Assembly (NCBI RefSeq): GCF_042678305.1
Contig: NZ_JBHUDT010000003.1
Reading direction: 5' to 3' (one strand)
Source of the DNA: Gelatiniphilus marinus
GTDB taxonomy: Bacteria; Bacteroidota; Bacteroidia; Flavobacteriales; Flavobacteriaceae
Length of the DNA: 64,000 bases
Below are positions 1-8,278 of this stretch, piece by piece. Positions within the stretch are counted from its first letter, which is position 1; every line of letters starts with the position of its first letter. The position numbers were made by a program, and so were the translations under genes. The notes under the pieces are model-generated. The model did no database searches and was not told where the DNA came from. It saw nothing but the letters and a program-made list of their open reading frames with translations.

Positions 1-2
1 GA

Positions 3-36
3 GCCAGGGGCCTTGGCGGATGCTAAGGGCCCTGGC
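3..36. repeat. GC-rich imperfect hairpin
   Basis: Positions 3-14 and 25-36 form a 12-bp stem with one mismatch, both arms of the form GCCAGGG..CCTT. It abuts the dispersed element that follows and may be part of it or the end of a transcript from before the window. There is no T-run, so a terminator is not clear. Confidence 0.4.
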
Positions 37-42
37 GCAAAG

Positions 43-129
43 GCGCGTTAGGGATTGAAGTGGATAGCCCGAAGCGCAGCGAGGACTTGAAACGGAAAGC
101 CCGACCCGAAGGGGAACGCCCAAAAAAAA
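43..129 (+). repeat. Dispersed GCGTTA...AACGCC element, copy A
   Basis: An intergenic stretch that opens with GCGCGTTAGGGATTGAAG, contains GGAAAGCCCGACCCG and ends GGGGAACGCCC plus an A-run. Three more copies occur in the window at 25963-26064, 32715-32822 and 43671-43759. It contains no plausible gene. I take it to be a short mobile or structured repeat; its function is unknown. Confidence 0.6.
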
Positions 130-155
130 ATTCATGTATATATATTATATATGTA

Positions 156-186
156 TTGTGTGGATTTATTTATACTAGTATCTTTG
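156..186 (+). promoter_or_regulatory. thrS promoter, Bacteroidota type
   Basis: TTG at 156-158, a 20-bp spacer, then TATCTTTG at 179-186, matching the Bacteroidota -33/-7 consensus TTG-N19..23-TAnnTTTG. It lies 24 bp upstream of the thrS start codon. Confidence 0.7.
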
Positions 187-209
187 CAAACTGAATTTAA
201 TTTTTTTTA

Positions 210-2144
210 ATGATACATATAACATTACCTGATGGCAGCGTAAAGACGTTTAACGATAACGTTACACCAATGGATGTTGCCAAAAGCATAAGTGAAGGAT
301 TTGCACGGAACGTGATTTCGGCTAGTTTTAACGGGGAAACCGTGGAAACCGTAACGCCTTTAACCACCGATGGCGCTTTGGTTTTACATACATGGCGCGA
401 TGAGGCTGGCAAAACGGCTTTTTGGCACTCGTCTGCTCATGTTTTGGCGCAGGCTATTGAGGAGTTGTACGTTGGTGCAAAGCTTACTATTGGACCAGCG
501 ATTGAGAATGGGTTTTATTATGATGTGGATTTTGGAGCGCATACGGTTTCTGAAAAGGATTTTAAAGCGATTGAAAACAAGATGTTGGAGATTGCCCGCG
601 GGAAACACGATTTTAAAATGCGAGCTGCAAGTAAAGCTGATGCTTTGGAGCTGTATAAGGACAACCCTTTTAAAACCGAGTTGATAGAGAATTTGGAGGA
701 TGGCACGATTACGTTTTGCGACCATTCCACCTTTACTGATTTATGTCGTGGCGGGCATATACCAAACACGGGCATTATAAAAGCGGTTAAGGTGTTGAGT
801 GTTGCCGGTGCGTATTGGCGCGGTGATGAAAACAAGCCCCAGTTAACTCGTGTTTATGGTATTTCGTTCCCTAAACAAAAGGAGCTTAATGAGTATTTGC
901 AAATGCTTGAGGAAGCTAAAAAGCGCGACCACAGGAAACTTGGTAAAGAGCTAGAGTTGTTTACGTTCTCGCAAAAAGTGGGACAGGGTTTGCCGCTTTG
1001 GTTACCAAAAGGTGCTGCATTACGTGAGCGTTTGGAAAACTTTTTAAAGGCCGCACAAAAGAAAGCGGGTTACGAAATGGTGGTTACACCACATATAGGC
1101 CAAAAAGAACTGTATGTTACTTCTGGACATTATGCAAAATATGGCGAAGACAGTTTTCAGCCAATTAAAACCCCGAAAGAAGATGAAGAGTTTTTATTGA
1201 AGCCCATGAATTGCCCGCACCACTGTGAGATTTACAACAGTTCGCAATGGAGCTATAAAGACTTACCAAAGCGTTACGCTGAATTTGGTACGGTTTACAG
1301 GTACGAACAAAGTGGCGAATTACATGGTTTAACACGGGTACGCGGGTTTACACAAGATGACGCCCACTTGTTTTGCACTCCAGAACAACTGGACAAAGAG
1401 TTTAAAGATGTTATAGATTTGGTGCTTTACGTATTTGGTTCTTTAGGCTTTGAAAATTTTACGGCACAAGTTTCTGTAAGGGATCCTGAAAATCCAGACA
1501 AATATATTGGTGATGTTGCCAATTGGGAAAAAGCAGAACAAGCCATTATAAATGCAGCTTCAGACAAAGGATTGGATTTTGTAATTGAAACCGGCGAAGC
1601 TGCATTTTACGGCCCGAAGTTAGATTTTATGGTGAAGGATGCATTAGGCAGACGCTGGCAACTAGGTACCATTCAAGTAGATTACAACTTACCAGAGCGC
1701 TTTAACTTAACCTACAAAGGCAGCGATAACGAGTCTCACAGACCTGTAATGATACATCGTGCACCTTTTGGAAGCATGGAGCGTTTTGTAGCATTGCTGC
1801 TAGAACATACAGGCGGTAATTTTCCGCTTTGGCTCATGCCAATACAAACAATTATATTATCAATTAGCGAGAAATATGAAAAATACTCTGAAAAAGTTTT
1901 AAATTTGCTAGAAAATAACGAAATTCGCGCCCTCGTAGATCATAGAAATGAAACTATAGGAAAGAAAATTAGGGAAGCCGAATTGCAGAAGCACCCGTAC
2001 ATGGTTATTATTGGAGAGCAGGAAGAACAAGAAGGCAAAATAACTGTACGACAGCACGGAGGAGCAGATTTAGGGATGATAACCGTTGAAGCTTTTACTA
2101 AAAAAATAAAAGAAGATATTAACAAAACGCTAAAATCGTTTTAA
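210..2144 (+). CDS. thrS: Threonyl-tRNA synthetase
   Basis: A class II aminoacyl-tRNA synthetase that charges tRNA-Thr in the cytoplasm. Its 644 residues match the full-length family. In order it shows an N-terminal TGS domain (1-60), an editing domain with HSSAH (His73 and His77) and DLCRGGH, the catalytic core with zinc-ligand motif MNCPHH, motif 2 around RVRGFTQDDAHLF, motif 3 HRAPFGSMERF, and a C-terminal anticodon-binding domain. It heads the thrS-infC-rpmI-rplT cluster, an arrangement common in bacteria, with a clear promoter just upstream. The ATG start gives the expected TGS N-terminus (MIHITLPDGS). Identification is secure. Confidence 0.98.
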   Translation: MIHITLPDGSVKTFNDNVTPMDVAKSISEGFARNVISASFNGETVETVTPLTTDGALVLHTWRDEAGKTAFWHSSAHVLAQAIEELYVGAKLTIGPAIENGFYYDVDFGAHTVSEKDFKAIENKMLEIARGKHDFKMRAASKADALELYKDNPFKTELIENLEDGTITFCDHSTFTDLCRGGHIPNTGIIKAVKVLSVAGAYWRGDENKPQLTRVYGISFPKQKELNEYLQMLEEAKKRDHRKLGKELELFTFSQKVGQGLPLWLPKGAALRERLENFLKAAQKKAGYEMVVTPHIGQKELYVTSGHYAKYGEDSFQPIKTPKEDEEFLLKPMNCPHHCEIYNSSQWSYKDLPKRYAEFGTVYRYEQSGELHGLTRVRGFTQDDAHLFCTPEQLDKEFKDVIDLVLYVFGSLGFENFTAQVSVRDPENPDKYIGDVANWEKAEQAIINAASDKGLDFVIETGEAAFYGPKLDFMVKDALGRRWQLGTIQVDYNLPERFNLTYKGSDNESHRPVMIHRAPFGSMERFVALLLEHTGGNFPLWLMPIQTIILSISEKYEKYSEKVLNLLENNEIRALVDHRNETIGKKIREAELQKHPYMVIIGEQEEQEGKITVRQHGGADLGMITVEAFTKKIKEDINKTLKSF

Positions 2145-2179
2145 ACAATATATTAAGTTTAATTTAAAACCATAACGCC

Positions 2180-2725
2180 ATAGCAATTAGAAGAAGACAT
2201 CAACCCAGAAGGGTTTCACAAGAGGACAAACACAAGATTAACTCTAAGATTACAGCGCAAAAACTACGTCTTGTAGGAGACAATGTAGAAATTGGTATTT
2301 ATACCAAAGGTGATGCTCTGCGCATAGCAAACGAACAAGAGTTGGATTTGGTTGAGATTTCTCCAAATGCAGACCCACCGGTGTGCAAGGTTATGGACTA
2401 CAAAAAGTTTCTATACGAACAAAAGAAACGCGACAAGGCCCTAAAATCTAAGGCCACAAAAGTAACTATAAAAGAAATTCGTTTTGGCCCAAACACAGAC
2501 GACCACGATTACGAATTTAAAAAGAAACATGCAGAAAAGTTTCTAAAAGAAGGTGCAAAGTTAAAAGCCTTTGTGTTCTTTAAAGGAAGATCGATTATAT
2601 TTAAAGAACAAGGGCAGATTTTATTATTGCGCTTAGCACAAGATCTGGAGGAATTTGGAAAAGTTGAGCAAATGCCGCGATTGGAAGGCAAACGAATGAC
2701 CATGTTCATTGCTCCTAAAAAGTAA
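2180..2725 (+). CDS. infC: Translation initiation factor IF-3
   Basis: IF-3 binds the 30S subunit and controls start-codon fidelity and subunit separation. The frame reads through KINSKITAQKLRLVGDNVE and on to an IF-3 C-terminal domain ending RMTMFIAPKK. The first in-frame ATG (2393) lies inside the N-terminal domain, and no ATG exists upstream before the in-frame stop at 2165. The start must therefore be a rare codon: ATA at 2180 (reading A-I-R-R-R-H next) or ATT at 2186. Non-canonical starts are a known trait of infC and support autoregulation, since IF-3 itself discriminates against them. I chose 2180, giving 181 residues; 2186 is equally possible. It lies 35 bp after thrS. Confidence 0.92.
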   Translation: MAIRRRHQPRRVSQEDKHKINSKITAQKLRLVGDNVEIGIYTKGDALRIANEQELDLVEISPNADPPVCKVMDYKKFLYEQKKRDKALKSKATKVTIKEIRFGPNTDDHDYEFKKKHAEKFLKEGAKLKAFVFFKGRSIIFKEQGQILLLRLAQDLEEFGKVEQMPRLEGKRMTMFIAPKK

Positions 2726-2822
2726 TGCTTCGGTTACGCTAAGCAAATAAAAGTATTCAACAGGAAAATACTGTAATATAAAGATCAAGATTAAAGATAA
2801 TTAAGCGAAATAATTAAAAACC

Positions 2823-2828
2823 AAGGAG
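2823..2828 (+). promoter_or_regulatory. Shine-Dalgarno-like site before rpmI
   Basis: AAGGAG sits four bases before the rpmI ATG at 2833. Such sites are rare in flavobacterial genes, and the other starts I inspected in this window lack one, so it stands out. Confidence 0.5.
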
Positions 2829-2832
2829 AAAA

Positions 2833-3030
2833 ATGCCTAAAATGAAAACAAAATCTAGTGCCAAAAAGCGTTTTAAGCTTACGGGTACTGGTAAAATTAA
2901 AAGAAAGCACGCTTTTAAGAGTCATATCTTAACAAAGAAATCCAAAAAGCGTAAGCTAGCGTTAACCCATGACACTTTAGTGCACAAGGCTGACGAAGAT
3001 AATGTTAAAACCATGTTGCGCTTAAAGTAA
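2833..3030 (+). CDS. rpmI: 50S ribosomal protein L35
   Basis: A 65-residue, strongly basic protein starting MPKMKTKSSAKKRFKLTGTG, the standard L35 N-terminus, and normal in length. It is a component of the large ribosomal subunit. It lies between infC and rplT in the usual bacterial order, 107 bp after infC and 123 bp before rplT. Confidence 0.97.
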   Translation: MPKMKTKSSAKKRFKLTGTGKIKRKHAFKSHILTKKSKKRKLALTHDTLVHKADEDNVKTMLRLK

Positions 3031-3081
3031 CAAGGTGCTTAACCGGTTAAAACAAATTATAAACCCTGGAGTTAGGCAACC

Positions 3082-3116
3082 AAGTACGAAGATAGAAGTA
3101 CGAAGTTAGAAGTACC
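3082..3116. repeat. Heptanucleotide-period repeat (5 units)
   Basis: Five consecutive 7-mers of the form AAGTACG / AAGATAG / AAGTACG / AAGTTAG / AAGTACC lie in the rpmI-rplT spacer. It is related to the TAGAAGT/ACTTCTA units at 31304-31373. Confidence 0.6.
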
Positions 3117-3153
3117 GATTTTAGGTCGCCTACTACAAAAAACAATTAAAATT

Positions 3154-3498
3154 ATGCCAAGATCAGTAAATTCTGTAGCCAAAAGAGCCAGAAGAAAAAA
3201 GGTAATAAAACAAGCAAAAGGCTATTTTGGACGTCGTAAAAACGTTTGGACAGTAGCCAAAAACGCGGTTGACAAAGCGATGCAATACTCGTACAGAGAC
3301 CGCAGAAACAAAAAAAGAACATTCCGTGCACTTTGGATTACGCGTATAAACGCCGGAGCCAGAGAACATGGGTTGTCTTACTCTCAATTTATGGGGAAAT
3401 TAAAAGCTAATGATATTGAATTAAACCGTAAGGTTTTAGCAGATTTAGCCATGAACAACCCTGAGGCTTTTAAAGCTGTGATTGACAAAGTAAAATAA
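3154..3498 (+). CDS. rplT: 50S ribosomal protein L20
   Basis: A 114-residue basic protein starting MPRSVNSVAKRARRKKVIKQ, with the L20 signature around GRRKNVWTVAK and RDRRNKKR. It binds 23S rRNA early in large-subunit assembly and in many bacteria represses its own operon. It is the last gene of the translation cluster and is followed by a strong terminator. Confidence 0.98.
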   Translation: MPRSVNSVAKRARRKKVIKQAKGYFGRRKNVWTVAKNAVDKAMQYSYRDRRNKKRTFRALWITRINAGAREHGLSYSQFMGKLKANDIELNRKVLADLAMNNPEAFKAVIDKVK

Positions 3499-3536
3499 GG
3501 CGTTTCGCCTATTGTAAAACATATTATTCGCTTAAT

Positions 3537-3571
3537 AAAAATCCGGTTCTTAATTGAACCGGATTTTTTTT
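3537..3571 (+). terminator. Rho-independent terminator after rplT
   Basis: An 11-bp perfect stem, AAATCCGGTTC at 3539-3549 and its complement at 3556-3566, has a 6-nt loop and runs into eight T (3564-3571). Confidence 0.85.
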
Positions 3572-3649
3572 GGGGACAATTCACTTTTTAAAATGCGGCA
3601 CTCTAGGGCAAGATTACTATTTTAGCAAACCATTTAAACCATTCTTTAC

Positions 3650-4477
3650 ATGAATCTATCTGAAGTTAAACTTGTAGTTACCGATATGGACGGCACCCTA
3701 CTAAACTCCAATCACCAAGTTAGCGATACGTTTTATAAGCTATTCAAGAAAATGGTAAACCAAGGCATTATATTTGTGGCCGCAAGCGGAAGACCCCATT
3801 ATAGTATAGCTAAAAAACTGGACGCCATAAAAAACGATATTATAATCGTTTCGGAAAACGGCGGGCTGGTTTCAAAAAGGGATAAAACTATATTATCTAC
3901 GCCATTACAACAAAAAATGTTGTTGGGAATAACTACATTAATTGATTCTTTACAAAACGCTTATCCTGTATTCTGTGGAAAATCCAAAGCCTTTGTAACA
4001 AGAACATCAAAACCATTATTAGACATTTTAACAGAATATTACCCCAGCTATCAGCTTATTAAAAGCCCCAATGAGATTGATGAAAAGATTTACAAGGTTT
4101 CGCTTTTTCATGAAGAAAATTCAGAAAAACATATTTATCCGTACGTTAAACACTTAGAAGCCCAATATAAAGTAAAAACTTCTGCAAAGCACTGGGTAGA
4201 TATTTCGGATGCTTGTGCAAATAAGGGCTATGCCCTACAACATTTGCAGGAGCTTTACAATATCTCTTTAGAAGAAACCATGGTTTTTGGCGATTACAAT
4301 AACGATTTAGAAATGCTAAGGTTGGGATATTTTAGCTTCGCAATGCAAAATGCACGGGACGATGTTAAGCAAACTGCGCGTTTTGAAACTAAGAGTAATG
4401 ATGACTTTGGTGTAGAACATATTCTGCAAAAATTGCTTAACGCAAAAGCAGAAAACAAAAAATTAAACTCTTATTAA
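3650..4477 (+). CDS. Cof-type HAD-superfamily phosphatase
   Basis: A 275-residue HAD hydrolase of the Cof/YidA type, which dephosphorylates small phosphorylated metabolites such as sugar phosphates; the substrate is not predictable. Motif I is VVTDMDGTLL with nucleophile Asp12 and Asp14. Motif II is the VAASGRP segment, and motif IV is FGDYNNDLEML near residue 225. The capped C2 insert lies between. It is a single gene behind the rplT terminator and converges on the next gene with a 2-bp gap. Confidence 0.9.
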   Translation: MNLSEVKLVVTDMDGTLLNSNHQVSDTFYKLFKKMVNQGIIFVAASGRPHYSIAKKLDAIKNDIIIVSENGGLVSKRDKTILSTPLQQKMLLGITTLIDSLQNAYPVFCGKSKAFVTRTSKPLLDILTEYYPSYQLIKSPNEIDEKIYKVSLFHEENSEKHIYPYVKHLEAQYKVKTSAKHWVDISDACANKGYALQHLQELYNISLEETMVFGDYNNDLEMLRLGYFSFAMQNARDDVKQTARFETKSNDDFGVEHILQKLLNAKAENKKLNSY

Positions 4478-4479
4478 AC

Positions 4480-4902
4480 CTACACGCCATAAGCTGTTAT
4501 TATAAGGTTTCTAGACCCCCCATAATTTCTATGCTCGCACAAATAAATACCTTGCCAAATCCCTAAATTTAGTTTTCCGTTTGTAATTGGCATCTCAACC
4601 GATGCACCTAAAACCGATGCTTTAATATGTGCTGGCATATCGTCAGGACCCTCGTAAGTATGCTGGTAATATGCTGCATTTTCAGGAATCATTTTATTGA
4701 AATGACTTTCAAAATCGGTTCTCACCGTATAATCGGCATTTTCATTTATGGTCAAGCTCGCCGAGGTATGTTTAATAAACACTTGCATCTGCCCTATTTT
4801 AATGGATTTAATTTCTGGGATCGCTTGTAAAACAGCATCCGTAATCAAATGAAACCCTCTGGATTGTGCTTTTAACTGTATTTCTTTCTGGAAAAAATTC
4901 AT
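4480..4902 (-). CDS. YjbQ-family protein (UPF0047)
   Basis: A 140-residue protein of the YjbQ/UPF0047 family (MNFFQKEIQLKAQSRGFHLI; the conserved central HTSASLTINENAD and C-terminal IYLCEHR segments are both present). Some members are described as secondary thiamine-phosphate synthases, but the physiological role is uncertain. It shares the minus strand with the hexosaminidase gene 14 bp upstream and could be co-transcribed with it. Confidence 0.88.
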   Translation of the reverse strand: MNFFQKEIQLKAQSRGFHLITDAVLQAIPEIKSIKIGQMQVFIKHTSASLTINENADYTVRTDFESHFNKMIPENAAYYQHTYEGPDDMPAHIKASVLGASVEMPITNGKLNLGIWQGIYLCEHRNYGGSRNLIITAYGV

Positions 4903-4916
4903 AGAAATTTGATGTT

Positions 4917-7202
4917 TTATTTTACCGTAACCTCATCAACAAATACCCAAGCATCACCGTTTCGAATATGCCATTCTGGTAATTGACCTCTGTTTTTTGC
5001 CGAAATTTTAATAAAGGAAACGTCTTGCTTTTCAAATTCAGCTTCTATTCTTTTTATAATAGGGTCTCTGTCCTTTATGGTTTCCAAAGTTTCATCCAAA
5101 ACGGTTTGATAGGTTTTACCATCTTCCGAAATACCAACAACCACTTGAGTTGGCAACATAACTGAAGTAGCCCCTATATGTTGAAAAAAGTTAATACCAA
5201 TATAAGATGTTGCATTAACTTCTCCCAAGTCGATAATTACTTCAAAGTCCTTTTTTTGTACACCCTGCCAGTTGGGATCGTCGCCTCTTGGGTTTGCAAA
5301 CTTATTATTAATTAACGCCCTATCGCCTCCACCGCTGTAACTTTTGTTATAGGGATTGGAATAGGCAACCTTACATTTATCACCAAATCCGGTGGAAAAT
5401 ATTTTTTTTAAAGGAAAGCCAATAGGCTCGCCATTTCTAAAGGTTTGGGCATATAAATTTATAGGTTTTGCGTAATTTATTGGAGCTGTATATGCTTTGG
5501 AGTTTATTGTTGGCTTATTACCGTTTAAAGTATATCTAATATCGTTTTTACCCAATTCGTTTTTTAATTCTAGTGTAAACTCATTAGTAGATCTGTTATA
5601 AGTTACCTGATAATCTGGCGATAATGAACTGCCTGCAAAATTGTAATTGAGTTCTTTAAATCTATCAAATTGAACATCTATTTTTTTAATAAACACATCT
5701 TTATTTTTCTGGTTAGGTTTTGTCCAAAGTGCTTCAGACAATGCACTAAGTCGGGGCAACATCATATATTGTGCGTGGTTTAACGTTTTTATTTGCTCGG
5801 TCCACAAGTTGGCCTGTCCTCCAAGGATATGATGCCTTTTATTTGCTGCTACAGCATTTGGTACGGGATTAAAACTGTAAACCTTCAACAAATTATTATA
5901 GCCGCCCCACGATGGTGGCTCAAATTCGCTTTTGCCTTGATTGTGGTCAAAATACAAAGGCGACCCGGGCGACATAATTACATCGTGCCCCGCATTGGCG
6001 GCTTCTATACCGCCTTCAAAACCGCGCCACGACATAACCGTTGCCCTTTCTGGCAAGCCGCCTTCCAGTATTTCGTCCCATCCAATAAGTTTTTTGTTTT
6101 TTGAATGGATGAATTTTTCCATACGTTTTACAAAATAGCTTTGTAATTCTTCGGCATTTCCAAGATTTTCATCATGCATTCTTTTTTGGCATTTTTTACA
6201 ATTTAACCAATATTGTTTTCCAACCTCGTCGCCACCAATATGAAGATATTCGCTTGGAAATAGTGGCACAACCTCGGTAATTATATTCTGTAAAAACTCA
6301 AAAGACCCATCGTTACCGGCGCAATATACCCCGGATGTACCTTCGCCATCACAACTAAATTCTGGATAACATTGCAGTGCCGCTTCAGAATGCCCGGGCA
6401 TTTCAATTTCAGGAATCACATCAATATACCGTTTGGCTGCGTATTCCACTACCTCTTTAATATCGGCTTTGGTATAAAATCCGCCGTATACCTCAGCTTT
6501 GGTATCCTTATAAGTTGCCTCAAAATCTTCCCACGGTTTTTTGTTTTCTTTTACTTTTCTCCATGCACCTTTTTTGGTTAATTCGGGATACTTATCAATT
6601 TGGATTCGCCAACCAATGCCATCAACCAAATGCCAATGGAATTTATTCATTTTATGCATGGCTAGGATATCGATTACTTTTTTAACAGAATCTTTAGGGA
6701 AAAAATGCCGCGACACGTCCAACATCATACCACGCCAACCAAATTCGGGCGCATCATTAATGCTAATAAAATTAAGTGTTGGCGTTTTAACTATTGCTTT
6801 TGGGCTAAGCAATTGCTTTAAGGTTTGTACACCATAGAATATGCCTTGGTAGGTTTTGCCGGTTATTGACACGCCATTTTTAGTTACCTTAAGTTGATAC
6901 CCTTCCTTACTGTAAACATCTTCGGCTATTTTTAATTGTATGGCATTATCTTTAATTTTGGTAGAGGTAGTTAGTTTTATATTGAAGTTTTTATCAAAAA
7001 AAGACTGCAACATATCTGAAACTTGTTTTGCCTCATAAGAAGCATCTACAACAATTACGGTTTTTTCGGTAATTATAAATGTTCCTTTTTTATATTCGAT
7101 AAAGTTGGGTTGCGGAATAACGCCTATTTTTTCTGGTGTTTTATTGTTGCAAGAAAGCATTACAAAAAACAAACAAATCAGTAGCGGACTAAAACACCTC
7201 AT
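4917..7202 (-). CDS. GH20 beta-N-acetylhexosaminidase lipoprotein
   Basis: A 761-residue exo-hexosaminidase that removes terminal GlcNAc/GalNAc, probably acting on chitin or peptidoglycan fragments at the cell surface or in the periplasm. It has a lipoprotein signal ending LSC (Cys18), a GH20b domain (about 25-145), and a GH20 barrel with HIGGDEVGK supplying the catalytic pair Asp325/Glu326. HWHLVDGIGW is in the active-site region. After the barrel come a chitobiase-type C-terminal segment and a discoidin-like jelly-roll domain ending at the stop. A well-formed promoter lies directly upstream. Confidence 0.93.
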   Translation of the reverse strand: MRCFSPLLICLFFVMLSCNNKTPEKIGVIPQPNFIEYKKGTFIITEKTVIVVDASYEAKQVSDMLQSFFDKNFNIKLTTSTKIKDNAIQLKIAEDVYSKEGYQLKVTKNGVSITGKTYQGIFYGVQTLKQLLSPKAIVKTPTLNFISINDAPEFGWRGMMLDVSRHFFPKDSVKKVIDILAMHKMNKFHWHLVDGIGWRIQIDKYPELTKKGAWRKVKENKKPWEDFEATYKDTKAEVYGGFYTKADIKEVVEYAAKRYIDVIPEIEMPGHSEAALQCYPEFSCDGEGTSGVYCAGNDGSFEFLQNIITEVVPLFPSEYLHIGGDEVGKQYWLNCKKCQKRMHDENLGNAEELQSYFVKRMEKFIHSKNKKLIGWDEILEGGLPERATVMSWRGFEGGIEAANAGHDVIMSPGSPLYFDHNQGKSEFEPPSWGGYNNLLKVYSFNPVPNAVAANKRHHILGGQANLWTEQIKTLNHAQYMMLPRLSALSEALWTKPNQKNKDVFIKKIDVQFDRFKELNYNFAGSSLSPDYQVTYNRSTNEFTLELKNELGKNDIRYTLNGNKPTINSKAYTAPINYAKPINLYAQTFRNGEPIGFPLKKIFSTGFGDKCKVAYSNPYNKSYSGGGDRALINNKFANPRGDDPNWQGVQKKDFEVIIDLGEVNATSYIGINFFQHIGATSVMLPTQVVVGISEDGKTYQTVLDETLETIKDRDPIIKRIEAEFEKQDVSFIKISAKNRGQLPEWHIRNGDAWVFVDEVTVK

Positions 7203-7238
7203 AATTGCTAAAAATTAAAATTAGTGTGGTTGTGTAAA

Positions 7239-7271
7239 CAAAGTTAAGTATTCGAAACCAAAACCATACAA
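7239..7271 (-). promoter_or_regulatory. Promoter of the GH20 gene
   Basis: On the minus strand TTG (complement of 7269-7271), a 22-bp spacer, then TAACTTTG (complement of 7239-7246), fitting the Bacteroidota consensus 37 bp upstream of the start codon. Confidence 0.65.
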
Positions 7272-7366
7272 TTTATTCAGGGTATAAATTTTAGGATTTG
7301 TATGCAATACCACGCAACCTTTTTTGGTTTTTTACATCTATATTATATAACCGTAAATTTTTAAAT

Positions 7367-7807
7367 ATGAATATGATTAAGTCTGTATGGATAGTTTTAA
7401 GTTGTTTTTTTATGTTCTCAAATTGTTCAAGCAACGAAGTAAATGTAGATCCGCAAAACGTAAAATATTTATGGCACTTGGTTAACGTAACCGGTGGCGT
7501 TGCAGGGGTAGATAAAACCTTTAACCTAAATACTGTTGTTTGGGCTTTTAACGACGAGACTAAAAAACTCGTTGTTGAAAACAATAATGATGACCAAGCT
7601 GCCGAAGACGGCTTAGATTCTGGTACTTACGATTTTGATGTTATAGAAATTGATGGCAAAACCTACCTTAGTATAAATGATAACGAATTTGGCAATTTCT
7701 TGGTTTCGGGCAACTTATTAACAATTAACCAGAACATTATGTCTTCTGGGACGGGTGCTGACGGGTTTGTTTATACTTTTCAAAGAACCATTGAGTTGGT
7801 TAATTAA
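7367..7807 (+). CDS. Small lipoprotein, lipocalin-like size
   Basis: A 146-residue lipoprotein of unknown function. The ATG at 7367 gives MNMIKSVWIVLSCFFMFSNC, a typical SPII signal with the lipid cysteine near residue 20. The open frame extends upstream, but that part encodes no sensible signal. The mature part (SSNEVNVDPQNVKYLWHLVN onward) is rich in short beta strands, with WxL-V near the start and a possible lipocalin-type barrel; I cannot assign a family. It stands alone with a terminator after it. Confidence 0.75.
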   Translation: MNMIKSVWIVLSCFFMFSNCSSNEVNVDPQNVKYLWHLVNVTGGVAGVDKTFNLNTVVWAFNDETKKLVVENNNDDQAAEDGLDSGTYDFDVIEIDGKTYLSINDNEFGNFLVSGNLLTINQNIMSSGTGADGFVYTFQRTIELVN

Positions 7808-7887
7808 TCAATTTAAAAATTTACTTCATTTTTATATCGCAAATAGTAATTTTTGGTTGTGTAAAAATTAGCTGTTTTTAGTCCAAT

Positions 7888-7922
7888 AAAAAAACCGAGT
7901 CTATTTTTGTCTCGGTTTTTTT
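7888..7922. terminator. Bidirectional terminator
   Basis: Stem ACCGAG (7894-7899) and CTCGGT (7911-7916) flanked by an A-run before and a T-run after. It can serve the small lipoprotein gene on the plus strand and the short repeat-protein gene that ends at 7999 on the minus strand. Confidence 0.75.
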
Positions 7923-7945
7923 ATGCTTTCAATTGCTTAAAATAT

Positions 7946-7959
7946 AGGGCAAGATTTAA
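7946..7959 (+). repeat. GGGCAAGATT direct repeat, left flank of the island
   Basis: AGGGCAAGATTTAA here closely matches GGGGCAAGATTAAA at 14885-14898. Together the two bracket the caspase-TIR island. A third copy, AGGGCAAGATTACT, is at 3605-3618 before the HAD gene, so the motif is not exclusive to the island. Confidence 0.5.
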
Positions 7960-7998
7960 TCATTGAATAGTATCTGTTTCAAAAATAACCAGTGAGGT

Positions 7999-8172
7999 TT
8001 AATGGTTATTATCTTTTGGGATGATACTGCTACCGTCTTTTGGTTTAATACTGCTTCCATCTTTTGGTTTAATACTACTTCCATCTTTTGGTATAATGCT
8101 GCTACCGTCTTTTGGTTTAATACTGCTTCCGTCCTTTGGATGTATAGTATCAGGGTTTTCATTGCTTGCCAT
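7999..8172 (-). CDS. 57-residue PKDGSSI octapeptide-repeat protein
   Basis: A small gene read on the minus strand from ATG (8170-8172) to TAA (7999-8001). After an 11-residue leader (MASNENPDTIH) the protein is five perfect octapeptides PKDGSSI[K/I] and ends PKDNNH. It has no signal peptide, membrane segment or cysteine. The DNA is a 24-bp tandem repeat, and the third-position changes between units (GAC/GAT, GGA/GGT, AGC/AGT) are synonymous, which argues that this frame is the coding one. The gene is divergent from the TPR gene at 8279, sharing a 106-bp spacer. The same motif occurs twice in the membrane protein at 10317 (residues 71-90). A homotypic interaction motif, perhaps amyloid-like, is my inference. 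Confidence 0.65.
   Translation of the reverse strand: MASNENPDTIHPKDGSSIKPKDGSSIIPKDGSSIKPKDGSSIKPKDGSSIIPKDNNH
8011..8139. repeat. 24-bp tandem repeat encoding the octapeptides
   Basis: About five units of 24 bp, each like CTTTTGGTTTAATACTGC plus variants, lie wholly inside the small minus-strand gene. The phase of 24 (8 codons) keeps the frame, so copy number can change without a frameshift. Confidence 0.75.
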
Positions 8173-8278
8173 AATATATTTTTTAAAGTTAATTATGCTC
8201 TATATTAGTGAAAAAATGTAACTTTAGCAAGCTATTAATCCCATTTACTCTTAACCTCTTCAATTAATCAACTGAAAA

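Noticed and set aside
7956..8221. Other open frames across the 24-bp repeat, on both strands (for example one encoding LLPSFGLI repeats)
   Set aside because: A 24-bp repeat without stops opens several frames at once. Only the PKDGSSI frame has a proper start, a matching motif in a neighbour and mainly synonymous differences between units.
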